DNA of 58,381 nt from CALJTV01 sp034435835 (GTDB taxonomy: Bacteria; Chloroflexota; Dehalococcoidia; GIF9; UBA5629), in contig DAOTWF010000034.1 in the NCBI GenBank assembly GCA_034435835.1, positions 1 to 58,381 of the forward strand, in the 5' to 3' direction. How positions within the stretch are numbered: the first letter of the stretch is position 1; each line of letters begins with the position of its first letter. The notes beneath the pieces are model-generated. The model was not told the DNA's origin, did not search any database, and worked only from the letters and a program-made list of their open reading frames with translations. Of the stretch, positions 34,004 to 42,912 are shown piece by piece. Made by a program: the position numbers and the translations under genes.

Positions 34004-35279
34004 CGTCTGTCCTCCACTGCATGGGTATCCGCACGGTGACCGTGGTCCCCTTACCCAGCTGTGACTTCACGTTGCATTTGCCGCCCATGAGCTGCACCCG
34101 CTCTTTCATGCTGAATAAGCCGGCGCCGCGCCCGCTTGGCTCCACCGTCTTTATTTGTGACACATCGAAACCAACGCCGTTATCGCTGATGGTCATCGTC
34201 AGGTCATTGCCGTTCACCGTCAGGGCGATAGTAGCACTGGTCGCCTTCGAGTGTTGCTGGATATTGCCGATAGCCCCCTGTGCCACCCGAAAGAGGTTGG
34301 TCTCCACGTCTTTGGGCAGCGTTCTGCCCAGCTCGTCGAAGTGAAAGGATAGGCTTATCCCCAACGGTGCCAGCACTGATTCGGCATGTTGACGGAGCGC
34401 CGGCACCAGCCCCAAGGAGTCGAGGAGTGTGGGGCGGAGGTTAACGATAAGGCGGTGGACTTCGTTTCCCACCTCAACAGCCAGCGTGTGTGCCTTTTTC
34501 AGCGTCTCTTTTATCCTGCTGTCCTGAATTCCAGCCATCTCCACCATCTCGATCACCGCTTGCAGGTTCAGCACCAGTCCGGAGAGCGCCTGGCTGGTCT
34601 CATCGTGCAGTTCGCGGGAAATACGTCTCCGTTCTTCCTCCTGTGCCATCAGTGCAAACCGTGCCAGTTGCCGGTAGCGCTCTCGGCTGCGCCGCAATTC
34701 CTCGTAGAGCCTTGCCTGCTCGATAGCCATGCCGAGGAGATCACCGGTGGCATACAGTAGGTGGATGTCCCTCTCGGTGAACTGGTGGCGCAGGTGACTG
34801 GCGATGTTCATCACACCGAGTACTCTGTCTCGGGACATCAAAGGGACGCTGACGAAAGCCTTCAATCCCTCCTTGCTGATGAGCTCAGGGTGGGCGGCTT
34901 CAGGGCTCTGTGAGATGTCCTCCAGCATGATCGCCCTAGCACGCTCCGCTACCCTTCCGGCGATGCCCTCCCCCAGTCTGACGCGCATTTCCTGTGCGTA
35001 GTCATCGGATATGCCGTGGTATACCCGATAGGAGAGGGTGTTGGTATTGTCATCGAGGAGCATGATGCCGCCGATAGCCCTATCTAGAATGTCAAGGACA
35101 ATGTCCAGACCTACGCGTAGGATGGTATCAAGGTCAGTGAGCCCACTGATGGCGGCGGCAACGCGGCTTAAGGCGATAAGCTCGTCTGGCCTTGCCCGGG
35201 AGGTTGTAAGCGCATCTATCTGCGGAGAGCTGCTGCTACCCTTTTTTCTCGCCGCCCCCTTTCCCTTTCCCGCCTTCAT
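33975..35279 (-). CDS. GAF-domain sensor histidine kinase (NarL-partner, HisKA_3 type)
   Basis: This 434-residue kinase has no membrane segment. A Lys-rich N-terminus is followed by a GAF domain (about 45-195, with RLGEGIAGRVAERARAIML), a HisKA_3 dimerisation helix with phospho-His225 (RRRISRELHDETSQ), and an HATPase domain (DNGVGFD; GAGLFSMKERVQLMGG). In the N-box the usual Glu is Gly, but the Asn remains. It probably senses a cytosolic ligand or redox state. I chose the ATG at 35279, with AAGGAGGGG upstream. Confidence 0.92.
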   Translation of the reverse strand: MKAGKGKGAARKKGSSSSPQIDALTTSRARPDELIALSRVAAAISGLTDLDTILRVGLDIVLDILDRAIGGIMLLDDNTNTLSYRVYHGISDDYAQEMRVRLGEGIAGRVAERARAIMLEDISQSPEAAHPELISKEGLKAFVSVPLMSRDRVLGVMNIASHLRHQFTERDIHLLYATGDLLGMAIEQARLYEELRRSRERYRQLARFALMAQEEERRRISRELHDETSQALSGLVLNLQAVIEMVEMAGIQDSRIKETLKKAHTLAVEVGNEVHRLIVNLRPTLLDSLGLVPALRQHAESVLAPLGISLSFHFDELGRTLPKDVETNLFRVAQGAIGNIQQHSKATSATIALTVNGNDLTMTISDNGVGFDVSQIKTVEPSGRGAGLFSMKERVQLMGGKCNVKSQLGKGTTVTVRIPMQWRTDGVKNKSASS

Positions 35280-35304
35280 CGTACCCCTCCTTGATATGGA
35301 GTTT

Positions 35305-35333
35305 AGCTTACATAAAGGGATGGCGATTGTCAA
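35305..35333 (-). promoter_or_regulatory. candidate promoter of the two-component/redox gene run
   Basis: On the - strand a perfect TTGACA (35328-35333) is followed by a 17-base spacer and TAAGCT (35305-35310). The -35 box is consensus and the -10 box is poor. Its position about 20 bases upstream of the kinase start codon fits a short leader. Inferred. Confidence 0.45.
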
Positions 35334-35372
35334 TCGGCAACTCACTAAGGATTTTAGTCAAGAAGACTTGGC

Positions 35373-36452
35373 TTAATGCGGATAGAAGTTAGCGTGTTTT
35401 GCGAGTTGCTTTTTGAGGTAATCGATGGTTTTGACCGGCGTGGGGTCGACACCGTAGAGGAGCGCCAGGTAGTAGCTTACCCAGTCGCCGAGGTAGACAA
35501 GCCCTATCATCTGAGCCAGCTCGCCCTTGCCAGGGGCGTCCACAATCTGATGGGGGACGCCGTTCTGTTTAAGCAGCTCTGCGGTGATTTCATAACGGAG
35601 CAGGGTGCGGTTACGGATGTGGCTGGAGCGCAACATGACAACGAAGATATTTGCTGCCAGTCCTTTCGGCATCTCATAGCCTACCACGGCATTGTGGTTA
35701 AGTTCGGGCAGAATCTCGAAGAATGCCCATGCCTTGCTGTTTTCGTTTATTTGAGTCTTCCAGCGGCGGGCGACCTGGCTCATGATGCCGGCACCGTAGA
35801 CGACGGCGATTTTGTCGTGGAGACTTATGGCAAGCTGTTTTGCCGGATTGGAAGTTGTGGGCACAGTCTCATTCCATTCCCTCAGCACGTCATCCAGCGT
35901 CTGAAGCATTTCAGCCACCTCTGCGGACATGTCTTTGAAGAACTCTAGCTGCTGGAAAAAGGCGATGAGCGGCATGAGGCTGTAGCCCAGAGCCGCCCGC
36001 GGCGGTGAGGTATACTCTATGGGGAACACGGGCACGCCAGCTCTTTTCGCCATCTCTCCCAGCCTGCCACCGGTGGTGAGCGCCAGTTTATGGCATCTGG
36101 TCTCCAGCGCCTGAGAGAGGGCGGAAAGCGTCTCCTCAGTATTTCCCGAGTAACTTGAGGCGATGACCAGCGTGTTTTCATCAACGAACGGCGGCAGGTC
36201 ATAGTCCCTGACGAGAAAGATAAGCGGTCTCTTCAAGCGGTGGGCAAGGCTGCGGAGAAGGCCGCCGCCGATGACTGAGCCACCCATCCCCACTATTACC
36301 ACCTTGTCCACCTTGCGGTACCCCCGTGGCAATTTGAACCGAAGGGCTTTTTCCCAGGCGTCACGACATTGCGCTGGCAGTCGCTTTAGCTGTGCCAGCA
36401 TCCCCTCGGTGTCGAGGCGCTGGTAGATGGCTAAGTCCTCAAGGTCGACCAT
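35373..36452 (-). CDS. bifunctional phosphoglucose/phosphomannose isomerase
   Basis: This 359-residue SIS-domain enzyme interconverts glucose-6-P or mannose-6-P with fructose-6-P. VIVGMGGSVIGGGLLRSL and the ASSYSGNTEETLSAL segment are typical of the PGI/PMI family seen in archaea and some bacteria, shorter than classical Pgi. It follows the phosphomutase gene by 2 bases, so the two together supply hexose phosphates for glycan or storage metabolism. Confidence 0.9.
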   Translation of the reverse strand: MVDLEDLAIYQRLDTEGMLAQLKRLPAQCRDAWEKALRFKLPRGYRKVDKVVIVGMGGSVIGGGLLRSLAHRLKRPLIFLVRDYDLPPFVDENTLVIASSYSGNTEETLSALSQALETRCHKLALTTGGRLGEMAKRAGVPVFPIEYTSPPRAALGYSLMPLIAFFQQLEFFKDMSAEVAEMLQTLDDVLREWNETVPTTSNPAKQLAISLHDKIAVVYGAGIMSQVARRWKTQINENSKAWAFFEILPELNHNAVVGYEMPKGLAANIFVVMLRSSHIRNRTLLRYEITAELLKQNGVPHQIVDAPGKGELAQMIGLVYLGDWVSYYLALLYGVDPTPVKTIDYLKKQLAKHANFYPH

Positions 36453-36454
36453 GG

Positions 36455-37876
36455 TTACAGTCCCAGCATTTTCCTGCCGCTATCGAGCAGTTTCTGTACT
36501 TGCTCCTGCGTGTGGGCTTCGGCGTATATTCGGATGAGCGGTTCGGTGCCGGAGAAGCGGATGAGCAGCCAGGAGCCGTCATCCAGCACATAGCGGTAGC
36601 CGTCCCTGGTGTCCAGCCGCACCACATCTTTGTCAGCAATTGATTTCACCATCTGTCCAGAGATTTTGCTATTCAAGCTTTCTTTCTCCTCGGGCTGGAT
36701 ATGGATATCAATGCGGTCGTAGTGGTGTTCGCCAACCTTGCTGAAAAGGTATTCCAGTAGCTGCGAGGGCTTCTTGCCTGTCCTGATGATGAAGTCCAGG
36801 AAGTAGAGCCCGGCGAGGATGCCGTCGCGCTCGGGGATATGTCCGCGGAAGCCGTAGCCGCCGCTCTCCTCGCCTCCGATGATGGTGTCCTTCCCCTTCA
36901 TAAGCGGCGCCACATACTTGAAGCCCACCGGCGTCTCGAACACGGGGACGCCGTAGATTTCGCCCAGGCGGTAGAGCATGTCGGTGGAGGTGAGGGTCTT
37001 GATGATGGCGCCCCGCTCGCCGCGGACTTCCAGCAAATAGAGCGTGAGCAGGGCAAAGACCTGGTGCTGGTTGAGGAATCTTCCTTTCTCATCGATAACG
37101 CCGATGCGGTCGGCATCGCCGTCGGTGGCAAGGCCGACATCGGCTTTCTTCCCGACCACCATGGCGCTGAGTTCGCCGAGAAACCTGGCTATGGGCTCGG
37201 GCTGGATGCCGGGGAAGGAGGGGTTGTGCTCACCGTGTATCTCGGTGATGGAGGTGTTGCCGCCTTCAAGAAGCCTGCGGAAGTAGCCGCTGCCGGCGCC
37301 GTACATAGAGTCGACAATGATTTTGAGGTTGCTCCTGCGGATGGCTTCAAGGTTGACTAACTTGCCAATATGGGCGAAGTAGGCGGGGTCGGGGTCTATG
37401 TAGGAGATGAGTCCGCTCTCCAGCGCTTTAGCCAGCGGCACCCTGTCTGTTTCCCCGCCTGTAGCCACTCTATTGGCAGCGCTCTCTATCTCTGCGGCTA
37501 TCTCCGCCGGGGCGCTGGCGCCGTTATCGTCCTTGTATTTAAAGCCGTTCCACCTTCCTGGGTTGTGGCTGGCGGTGATGATGATGGCACCGGCTGAGCT
37601 GGTATTAGTGACGGTATAACTTATCACCGGGGTGGGTGCCGGTTTTTCGCAGAGCCTTACCTTAATGCCGCTGGCGGCAACGACCTCCGCGGCTGCAGCA
37701 GCGAAGTCCCCGGAGGCGAACCTGGTATCGTAGCCAATTACCAGCCCGCGTTCTGCCTGTCCGGTGCGCTTGAGGTAGTCAGCCACACCCTGGGCACAGG
37801 CGCGGACGTTATCAAAAGTGAAGTCCTCGGCGATGACCCCCCGCCAGCCATCGGTGCCGAATTTTATCCTAACCAT
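36455..37876 (-). CDS. phosphoglucomutase/phosphomannomutase
   Basis: This 473-residue alpha-D-phosphohexomutase shows the four family motifs: FGTDGWRGV at the start, the active Ser loop ITASHNPGRWNG, the metal loop DGDADRIGVID, and the sugar loop GGEESGGYGF with RFSGTEPLIRIY near the end. It converts glucose-6-P and glucose-1-P, or the mannose equivalents. No clear ribosome-binding site precedes the ATG; a TATAAT at 37885-37890 lies so close that a leaderless transcript is possible. Confidence 0.93.
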   Translation of the reverse strand: MVRIKFGTDGWRGVIAEDFTFDNVRACAQGVADYLKRTGQAERGLVIGYDTRFASGDFAAAAAEVVAASGIKVRLCEKPAPTPVISYTVTNTSSAGAIIITASHNPGRWNGFKYKDDNGASAPAEIAAEIESAANRVATGGETDRVPLAKALESGLISYIDPDPAYFAHIGKLVNLEAIRRSNLKIIVDSMYGAGSGYFRRLLEGGNTSITEIHGEHNPSFPGIQPEPIARFLGELSAMVVGKKADVGLATDGDADRIGVIDEKGRFLNQHQVFALLTLYLLEVRGERGAIIKTLTSTDMLYRLGEIYGVPVFETPVGFKYVAPLMKGKDTIIGGEESGGYGFRGHIPERDGILAGLYFLDFIIRTGKKPSQLLEYLFSKVGEHHYDRIDIHIQPEEKESLNSKISGQMVKSIADKDVVRLDTRDGYRYVLDDGSWLLIRFSGTEPLIRIYAEAHTQEQVQKLLDSGRKMLGL

Positions 37877-37885
37877 GCCAGAATA

Positions 37886-39097
37886 TTATAGCCCAGCTTC
37901 AGCCCTGAGAATCGCTGCCTTATCTGTCTTCTCCCAGGGCAGGTCCAGGTCGTCCCTGCCGAAGTGCCCGTAAACTGCGGTCTGGCGGTAGATGGGGCGG
38001 CGCAAACTTAAGCATCTGATGATGGCTTCGGGGCGGAAGTCGAAGTGCTTCTGGATGAGCCCCAGTATCACCCTGTCCGGGACTTTGCCCGTGCCGAAGG
38101 TCTCAATGGACAATGAAAGCGGGCGGGCAACTCCGATGGCATAAGCCACCTGCACCTCGATGCGGTCAGCGAGCCCAGCGGCAACCACGTTCTTTGCCAC
38201 GTATCTCGCCGCGTAGCTGGCGGAGCGGTCCACCTTGGTGGGGTCTTTGCCGGAGAAACAGCCGCCGCCGTGGCGGCAGGCACCGCCGTATGTGTCCACC
38301 AGTATCTTCCGTCCGGTGAAGCCGGTATCGGAGACAGGACCGCCGACGACGAACCTGCCGGCGCTGTTCACATAGTAACGCGTGCGGTCGTCGAGCAGGT
38401 GAGAGGGCACCACCGCTCTGACCACCTTTTCGATTATGTCGTTGCGGATGGTCTTAGCATCAACATCGGGGTCGTGGTGGGCGCCGATGACGATGGAGTC
38501 TATCCTTTTGGGCACGCCGTGTTCGTATTCCACGGTCACCTGTGACTTGCCGTCAGGGCGGAGGTAGGGGATTATCCTCTCCTTCCTCACCTGTGCCATA
38601 CGGCGACAGAGCTTGTTGGCAAGCGAGATAGGGAGCGGCATCAGCTCCGGGGTCTCGGTGCAGGCGAAGCCAAACATCATCCCCTGGTCGCCGGCGCCGG
38701 TCCTGTCCAGCTCGTCAACTGTTGCGGCGCCCTCTCGCACCTCCATAGCCTGGCTGACGCCGGCGTCTATGTCCGCTGACTGCGGTTTTATGGACACCAG
38801 CACGCCGCAGGACTGGTAGTCGAAGCCGTATTCAGGTCTGATATAGCCCACCTCTTTCACCACCTTACGGACGACCTCTGGTATCTCCACGTAGCATTTG
38901 GTGGTGACCTCGCCGAGGACGATTACCAGCCCGACGGTGACGGCTACCTCACAGGCAACCCTGCCGTAGGGGTCCTGCTCCAGGATGGCGTCGAGAATGG
39001 CATCGGAAATCTGGTCGCAGAGCTTGTCCGGATGCCCCTCGGTCACCGATTCCGAGGCGAAGAAGTAGGACGGATTATTCTCGAAGCTGCTTGCCAT
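37886..39097 (-). CDS. metK: S-adenosylmethionine synthase
   Basis: MetK makes SAM from methionine and ATP. FASESVTEGHPDKLCDQISD, the GAGDQGMMFGFAC motif and the GGGCFSGKDPTKVDRS P-loop-like segment are diagnostic. It has 403 residues. It follows ahcY by 17 bases, so synthesis of SAM and disposal of S-adenosylhomocysteine are encoded together. Confidence 0.97.
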   Translation of the reverse strand: MASSFENNPSYFFASESVTEGHPDKLCDQISDAILDAILEQDPYGRVACEVAVTVGLVIVLGEVTTKCYVEIPEVVRKVVKEVGYIRPEYGFDYQSCGVLVSIKPQSADIDAGVSQAMEVREGAATVDELDRTGAGDQGMMFGFACTETPELMPLPISLANKLCRRMAQVRKERIIPYLRPDGKSQVTVEYEHGVPKRIDSIVIGAHHDPDVDAKTIRNDIIEKVVRAVVPSHLLDDRTRYYVNSAGRFVVGGPVSDTGFTGRKILVDTYGGACRHGGGCFSGKDPTKVDRSASYAARYVAKNVVAAGLADRIEVQVAYAIGVARPLSLSIETFGTGKVPDRVILGLIQKHFDFRPEAIIRCLSLRRPIYRQTAVYGHFGRDDLDLPWEKTDKAAILRAEAGL

Positions 39098-39114
39098 TTC
39101 CTTTCTCCTTGCAG

Positions 39115-40368
39115 TTATGTTCCCTCCTCCCAGCTGTGGAGGTATTTCTGCTGCTCTTCGGTGAGCGAGTCTATGGCGATGCCCATGGACTTGAGTTTCA
39201 GTCTGCCCACCTCCCTGTCGATGTCTTCGGGGACGGGGTAGACCTGCGGCTGGAGTCTGCCCTTGTTTTTTACTAAGTATTCCAGGCAGAGCGCCTGGTT
39301 GGCAAAGCTCATGTCCATGACGCTGGCGGGGTGCCCCTCAGCAGCCGCCAGGTTTATCAGCCTGCCCTCGCCGAGGAGCAAAAGTCTCCTGCCGTCTGCC
39401 AGGGTATATTCGTCGGCGAAGGTGCGCAGTTGTCTCTTCCTGGTGGCGAGGCTTTCCAGCGCCGGTATGTTTATCTCCACATTGAAGTGGCCGCTGTTAG
39501 CCATGATGGCGCCGTCCTTCATCTGGAGGAAGTGCTGCCTGTCAATGACGTTGACATCGCCGGTGGCGGTGATGAAGACGTCGCCGATTTTTGCGGCTTC
39601 GATGAGGGGCATGACCTGAAATCCGTCCATTGCTGCCTCCAGGGCGGGGATGGGGTCGACCTCGGTGACGATCACCTGTGCGCCCATGCCCTGTGCCCTT
39701 CTGGCGATGCCCCTGCCACACCAGCCGTAGCCGCAGACCACAACCTTCTTTCCTGCCCACAGTATGTTGGTAGCGCGGGTGATGCCGTCTATGGTGCTCT
39801 GACCGGTGCCATAGCGGTTATCGAAGAAATGCTTGGTGCGGGCATCGTTGACGGCGATGATGGGGTATTTCAGCCTGCCCTCCTTTGCCATGTTCCTCAG
39901 TCGGATGACGCCGGTGGTGGTCTCCTCGGTGCCGCCGATTATGGCGTCAAGCAGGTCGGTGCGCTCCTTGTGGGCGGTGCTCACTAAATCGGCGCCGTCG
40001 TCTACGGTGAGCTGTGGCTTATGGTCAAGGGCTGCTTTTATGTGCCGGTAGTAGGTCTCGTTGTCCTCGCCCTTGATGGCGAAGGTGGGCAGCCTCCACT
40101 CAACCAGCGCCGCGGCGACATCGTCCTGGGTGCTTAAGGGGTTGGAGGCGCAGAGGACAAGCGAGGCACCGCCGTCCTTCAGCGCCAGCGCCAGGTTGGC
40201 AGTCTCGGTGGTGATGTGGAGGCAGGCAGAGATGCGGATGCCTTTGAGCGGCTGCTCCTTGGCGAACCTCTCCCTTATCAGCCCCAGCACCGGCATCTCG
40301 CGGCTTGCCCACTCCACCCGCAGCCTCCCCGGTCCGGCTAATGATTTGTCCTTGATATGGTAGTCCAT
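39115..40368 (-). CDS. ahcY: adenosylhomocysteinase
   Basis: AhcY splits S-adenosylhomocysteine into adenosine and homocysteine, relieving product inhibition of methyltransferases and returning homocysteine to methionine. The NAD-binding motif GYGWCGRGIARRAQGMGA and the DDGADLVS and NSGHFNVEI segments are typical. It has 417 residues without the plant-type insertion. Confidence 0.96.
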   Translation of the reverse strand: MDYHIKDKSLAGPGRLRVEWASREMPVLGLIRERFAKEQPLKGIRISACLHITTETANLALALKDGGASLVLCASNPLSTQDDVAAALVEWRLPTFAIKGEDNETYYRHIKAALDHKPQLTVDDGADLVSTAHKERTDLLDAIIGGTEETTTGVIRLRNMAKEGRLKYPIIAVNDARTKHFFDNRYGTGQSTIDGITRATNILWAGKKVVVCGYGWCGRGIARRAQGMGAQVIVTEVDPIPALEAAMDGFQVMPLIEAAKIGDVFITATGDVNVIDRQHFLQMKDGAIMANSGHFNVEINIPALESLATRKRQLRTFADEYTLADGRRLLLLGEGRLINLAAAEGHPASVMDMSFANQALCLEYLVKNKGRLQPQVYPVPEDIDREVGRLKLKSMGIAIDSLTEEQQKYLHSWEEGT

Positions 40369-40370
40369 AA

Positions 40371-41987
40371 TTAGCCCCAGAGCCTTTCGGCGACCGTCCC
40401 CACAATATTACTTATTGGCTGCGCTGTGTCAAGTACCATATGCTCCTGCGGTGAAAACTCGTCTATTTTTTCGAAGTCCTGCTTCTGCGCTAAGTATATC
40501 TCCCAGCGCCCGTCGGAGATGGAGCCCTCCCTAACCCTCTGCTCCAGGCGTGCCTTTACGGTGGGCTCGTCGAGCACGCATTCCAGGGCAGCGAAGTGGG
40601 CGTCTGTCCTTTGTGCCAGCCTTCTGGCTTCCAGCCGGTGCCCCCGTTTTTTGAACGAGGCGTCGAGCACCACCGACTCACCCTGTTTTAACAGCTTTTC
40701 TGCCCTGGCGAACATTTCGTCGTATGTCCTCCTGGTGAACTCCTCGGAGTAGATGCCTTGGTCAACGGGCTCGAAACGGCGTTCGGTGGGCGGGATGCCC
40801 GCCAGATCCTTGCGTACCACATCGGAGGAGATGACTGTAAGCCCGAAGCTACGGGCTAGACCGTGGGCGACGGTGGTCTTGCCCGTGCCCACCAGCCCGG
40901 CGACGATGAGCAGAAGCTTCTTACCGCGGGCATACCGGCAGGCGAGGCGAAAGTAGCTGCGGGCTGCTTTGAGGGCGGTCCCTTTGTCGGCGATGAAGGG
41001 GTCGTCCAGCTTGAAGCCCTCCACCTTGCCTCGCACATAGGCGCGGTAGCACTTATAAAAGTCTAGAAGTTGCAGCAGTTCATTATCTCCGCTTGCCTGC
41101 ACGTAGGCATTGACGAAGGTGCGGGAGAGGTCGGCACGGTAGAAGCGGTCCAGGTCCATAGCCAGGAAGGCGACCTCCGAGGCAACGTCGCCGTAGCGAA
41201 AGCGGTCGTTGAACTCGATGCAGTCATAGATACAGATGCCGTCGGTGAAGCAGACGTGGGCGGCGTGCAGGTCTCCGTGGCAGTCCCTTATCCTGCCCTC
41301 AGTCACCCGCTTCTCGAACAGCGTCTGGTTCTCCTCCATAAACTTGTTGGTATAGTCCCTGACAAGGTCGTAGGCACGGCGGCTGATGGTGGTGCCGATG
41401 TATTTTTCCGTCTGGGAAAAGTTCTCCTCAGTGTTCACTCTGATTGCGTCCAGTCTGCCGTAGGTGCTTATCTCCGGACTGGTGGCGGCTTTCTCATGGA
41501 AGGCTGCCAGCCTTCGGGCGACGGCGGTGACCATCTCCCCGGTCACCCCGTCAGCAAGGAGCAGCCTGTCCATCATCCGCTCCTGTGGTAGCTGCTTCAT
41601 CTTCACGGCATATTCCACCGCCTTACCGTTTCCGCCGAGCTGGAATTTTCCCCGGCTGAAGGCGATGGGTACCACTTCAATGTAGACCTCGGGGCAGAGG
41701 CGGCGGTTCAGCTCCACCTCCTGCTGGCAGAAATAATGTCGTTTTTCCAGCGTGGTGTAGTCCAGATAGCCCAAGTCCACCGGCTTCTTCACCTTATAGG
41801 CGTATTCACCGGTGAGAAAGATGAATGACATCTGTGTCTGCACCAGCTCCACCTGCCGGGGACGGTGGGGATAGGTTTCAGGCTGGAGCAGGGCTTCGAC
41901 TAAAGCTTCCAGTTGTGACACCTTTTTGTCCGGAATCAGATTATAGCAGATTGTGGCCGGCGCAGTTGCTCTGGCGAAGCCGGGCAC
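40371..41987 (-). CDS. aminoglycoside phosphotransferase-like kinase fused to an AAA/zeta-type P-loop kinase
   Basis: This 538-residue protein has two halves. The N-terminal half (about 20-330) resembles the APH/ChoK kinase fold, with the catalytic HGDLHAAHVC and the metal-binding IYDCIEFNDRFR motifs. The C-terminal half has the P-loop VAGLVGTGKTTVAHGLA and resembles small-molecule kinases of the AAA_33 group. Such fusions are widespread and of unknown substrate. The start is uncertain: GTG 41987 is the longest, and GTG 41921 (VSQLEALVEALLQP) is an alternative. It precedes ahcY by 2 bases. Confidence 0.85.
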   Translation of the reverse strand: MPGFARATAPATICYNLIPDKKVSQLEALVEALLQPETYPHRPRQVELVQTQMSFIFLTGEYAYKVKKPVDLGYLDYTTLEKRHYFCQQEVELNRRLCPEVYIEVVPIAFSRGKFQLGGNGKAVEYAVKMKQLPQERMMDRLLLADGVTGEMVTAVARRLAAFHEKAATSPEISTYGRLDAIRVNTEENFSQTEKYIGTTISRRAYDLVRDYTNKFMEENQTLFEKRVTEGRIRDCHGDLHAAHVCFTDGICIYDCIEFNDRFRYGDVASEVAFLAMDLDRFYRADLSRTFVNAYVQASGDNELLQLLDFYKCYRAYVRGKVEGFKLDDPFIADKGTALKAARSYFRLACRYARGKKLLLIVAGLVGTGKTTVAHGLARSFGLTVISSDVVRKDLAGIPPTERRFEPVDQGIYSEEFTRRTYDEMFARAEKLLKQGESVVLDASFKKRGHRLEARRLAQRTDAHFAALECVLDEPTVKARLEQRVREGSISDGRWEIYLAQKQDFEKIDEFSPQEHMVLDTAQPISNIVGTVAERLWG

Positions 41988-42162
41988 TGGAATAGCGAGC
42001 CACTGAAAAACGGGTTTACGTCTTTACCTGAATCGTCTGTGTCATGGTAACGGTGCCGTGTGGGTTGGTGGCTCCGAGCACGTATGTATGCCCAGCCCGG
42101 AGCTGATGTTAAGGGTGAGGATTACTACCGCCTGGTGCTGGTCAAAATGCCCCGGTTGAGGA
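41988..42162. other. short non-coding gap
   Basis: These 175 bases between the APH-kinase gene and a small hypothetical gene show no convincing reading frame, repeat or promoter. Confidence 0.4.
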
Positions 42163-42411
42163 CTATTTCAGTGGTGGTCTGAGGATAACACGCCAGGGGT
42201 CGCAGCCGCGGAGCTGTTCCTCTTTGGCGAGCAGTCTTACCAGCAGGTCTTCAAGGCGGTCCCTATCAGCCTGAGAGAAATTTCTGGCTTCAGGGCTGGA
42301 GAGGAGGGCGGTTATTTCCTCTTTCAGCCGTAAGAGCTCGAACCTGCCCTCAGCGGCTTTGAGCCTGTCCTCTATTTCCGCTATCGGTGGCTTTCCCGCT
42401 TTTTGTGGCAT
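42163..42411 (-). CDS. small hypothetical coiled-coil-like protein
   Basis: I do not recognise this 82-residue product. It is rich in Glu, Leu, Lys and Arg with a heptad-like pattern (EIEDRLKAAEGRFELLRLKE; DRLEDLLVRLLAKEEQLRG) and ends in a short basic tail. The open frame extends to 42573 but overlaps the DUF35 gene there, so I took the ATG at 42411. The ribosome-binding site is weak. It may be real because its composition is protein-like, but it could be spurious. Confidence 0.45.
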   Translation of the reverse strand: MPQKAGKPPIAEIEDRLKAAEGRFELLRLKEEITALLSSPEARNFSQADRDRLEDLLVRLLAKEEQLRGCDPWRVILRPPLK

Positions 42412-42472
42412 TTTCCGCAGGCCATTTATTTTACGACAGCTACACCCCCTCACTCTAACTCTCTCACCAGTG

Positions 42473-42883
42473 TCAGTCTTCCAGGCTAAAAAGGGGTCTA
42501 ACGAGTTCACCTGCGGAGAACTTGTCTCCAGGGAAAATGGCATGCCCCAGCTTAACCCTCTTGCCGATGACATCCATCGTGACTTTGGTGGGGTCTACGC
42601 CACCGAGGTTGCCCATGAGCCAGGGACCTTCGTCGAGCTCCACCAGCGCTACGACGTACGGGGCTTCAGCCTCTCTGCCCTCCGGCGGGACGAAGATGGT
42701 GGTGAAGGTCTGGACGGTGCCTTTGCCGCTGAGCTGCACCACCTCAAGCTGGGTACCCTGACATTTGCTGCAGGTTATCTTTGGCGGCATGGTGATGGTG
42801 CCACATTCTTGGCATTTCAGTCCCAGCAGCCTGTCCTCTTTCAGCGCCTCATTATATTCTTTGAAGGTCAGCTTGTGTTCCAT
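42473..42883 (-). CDS. DUF35 zinc-ribbon/OB-fold protein, thiolase partner
   Basis: This 136-residue protein has an N-terminal rubredoxin-like zinc ribbon (Cys24, Cys27, Cys38, Cys41) and an OB-fold (VVALVELDEGPWLMGNL). DUF35 proteins form complexes with thiolases and HMG-CoA synthases and may channel CoA thioesters. It lies 29 bases downstream of the thiolase gene, the usual pairing. Confidence 0.93.
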   Translation of the reverse strand: MEHKLTFKEYNEALKEDRLLGLKCQECGTITMPPKITCSKCQGTQLEVVQLSGKGTVQTFTTIFVPPEGREAEAPYVVALVELDEGPWLMGNLGGVDPTKVTMDVIGKRVKLGHAIFPGDKFSAGELVRPLFSLED

Positions 42884-42912
42884 GGTTGCCTCCTGTCACC
42901 TTTTGCGATGCT

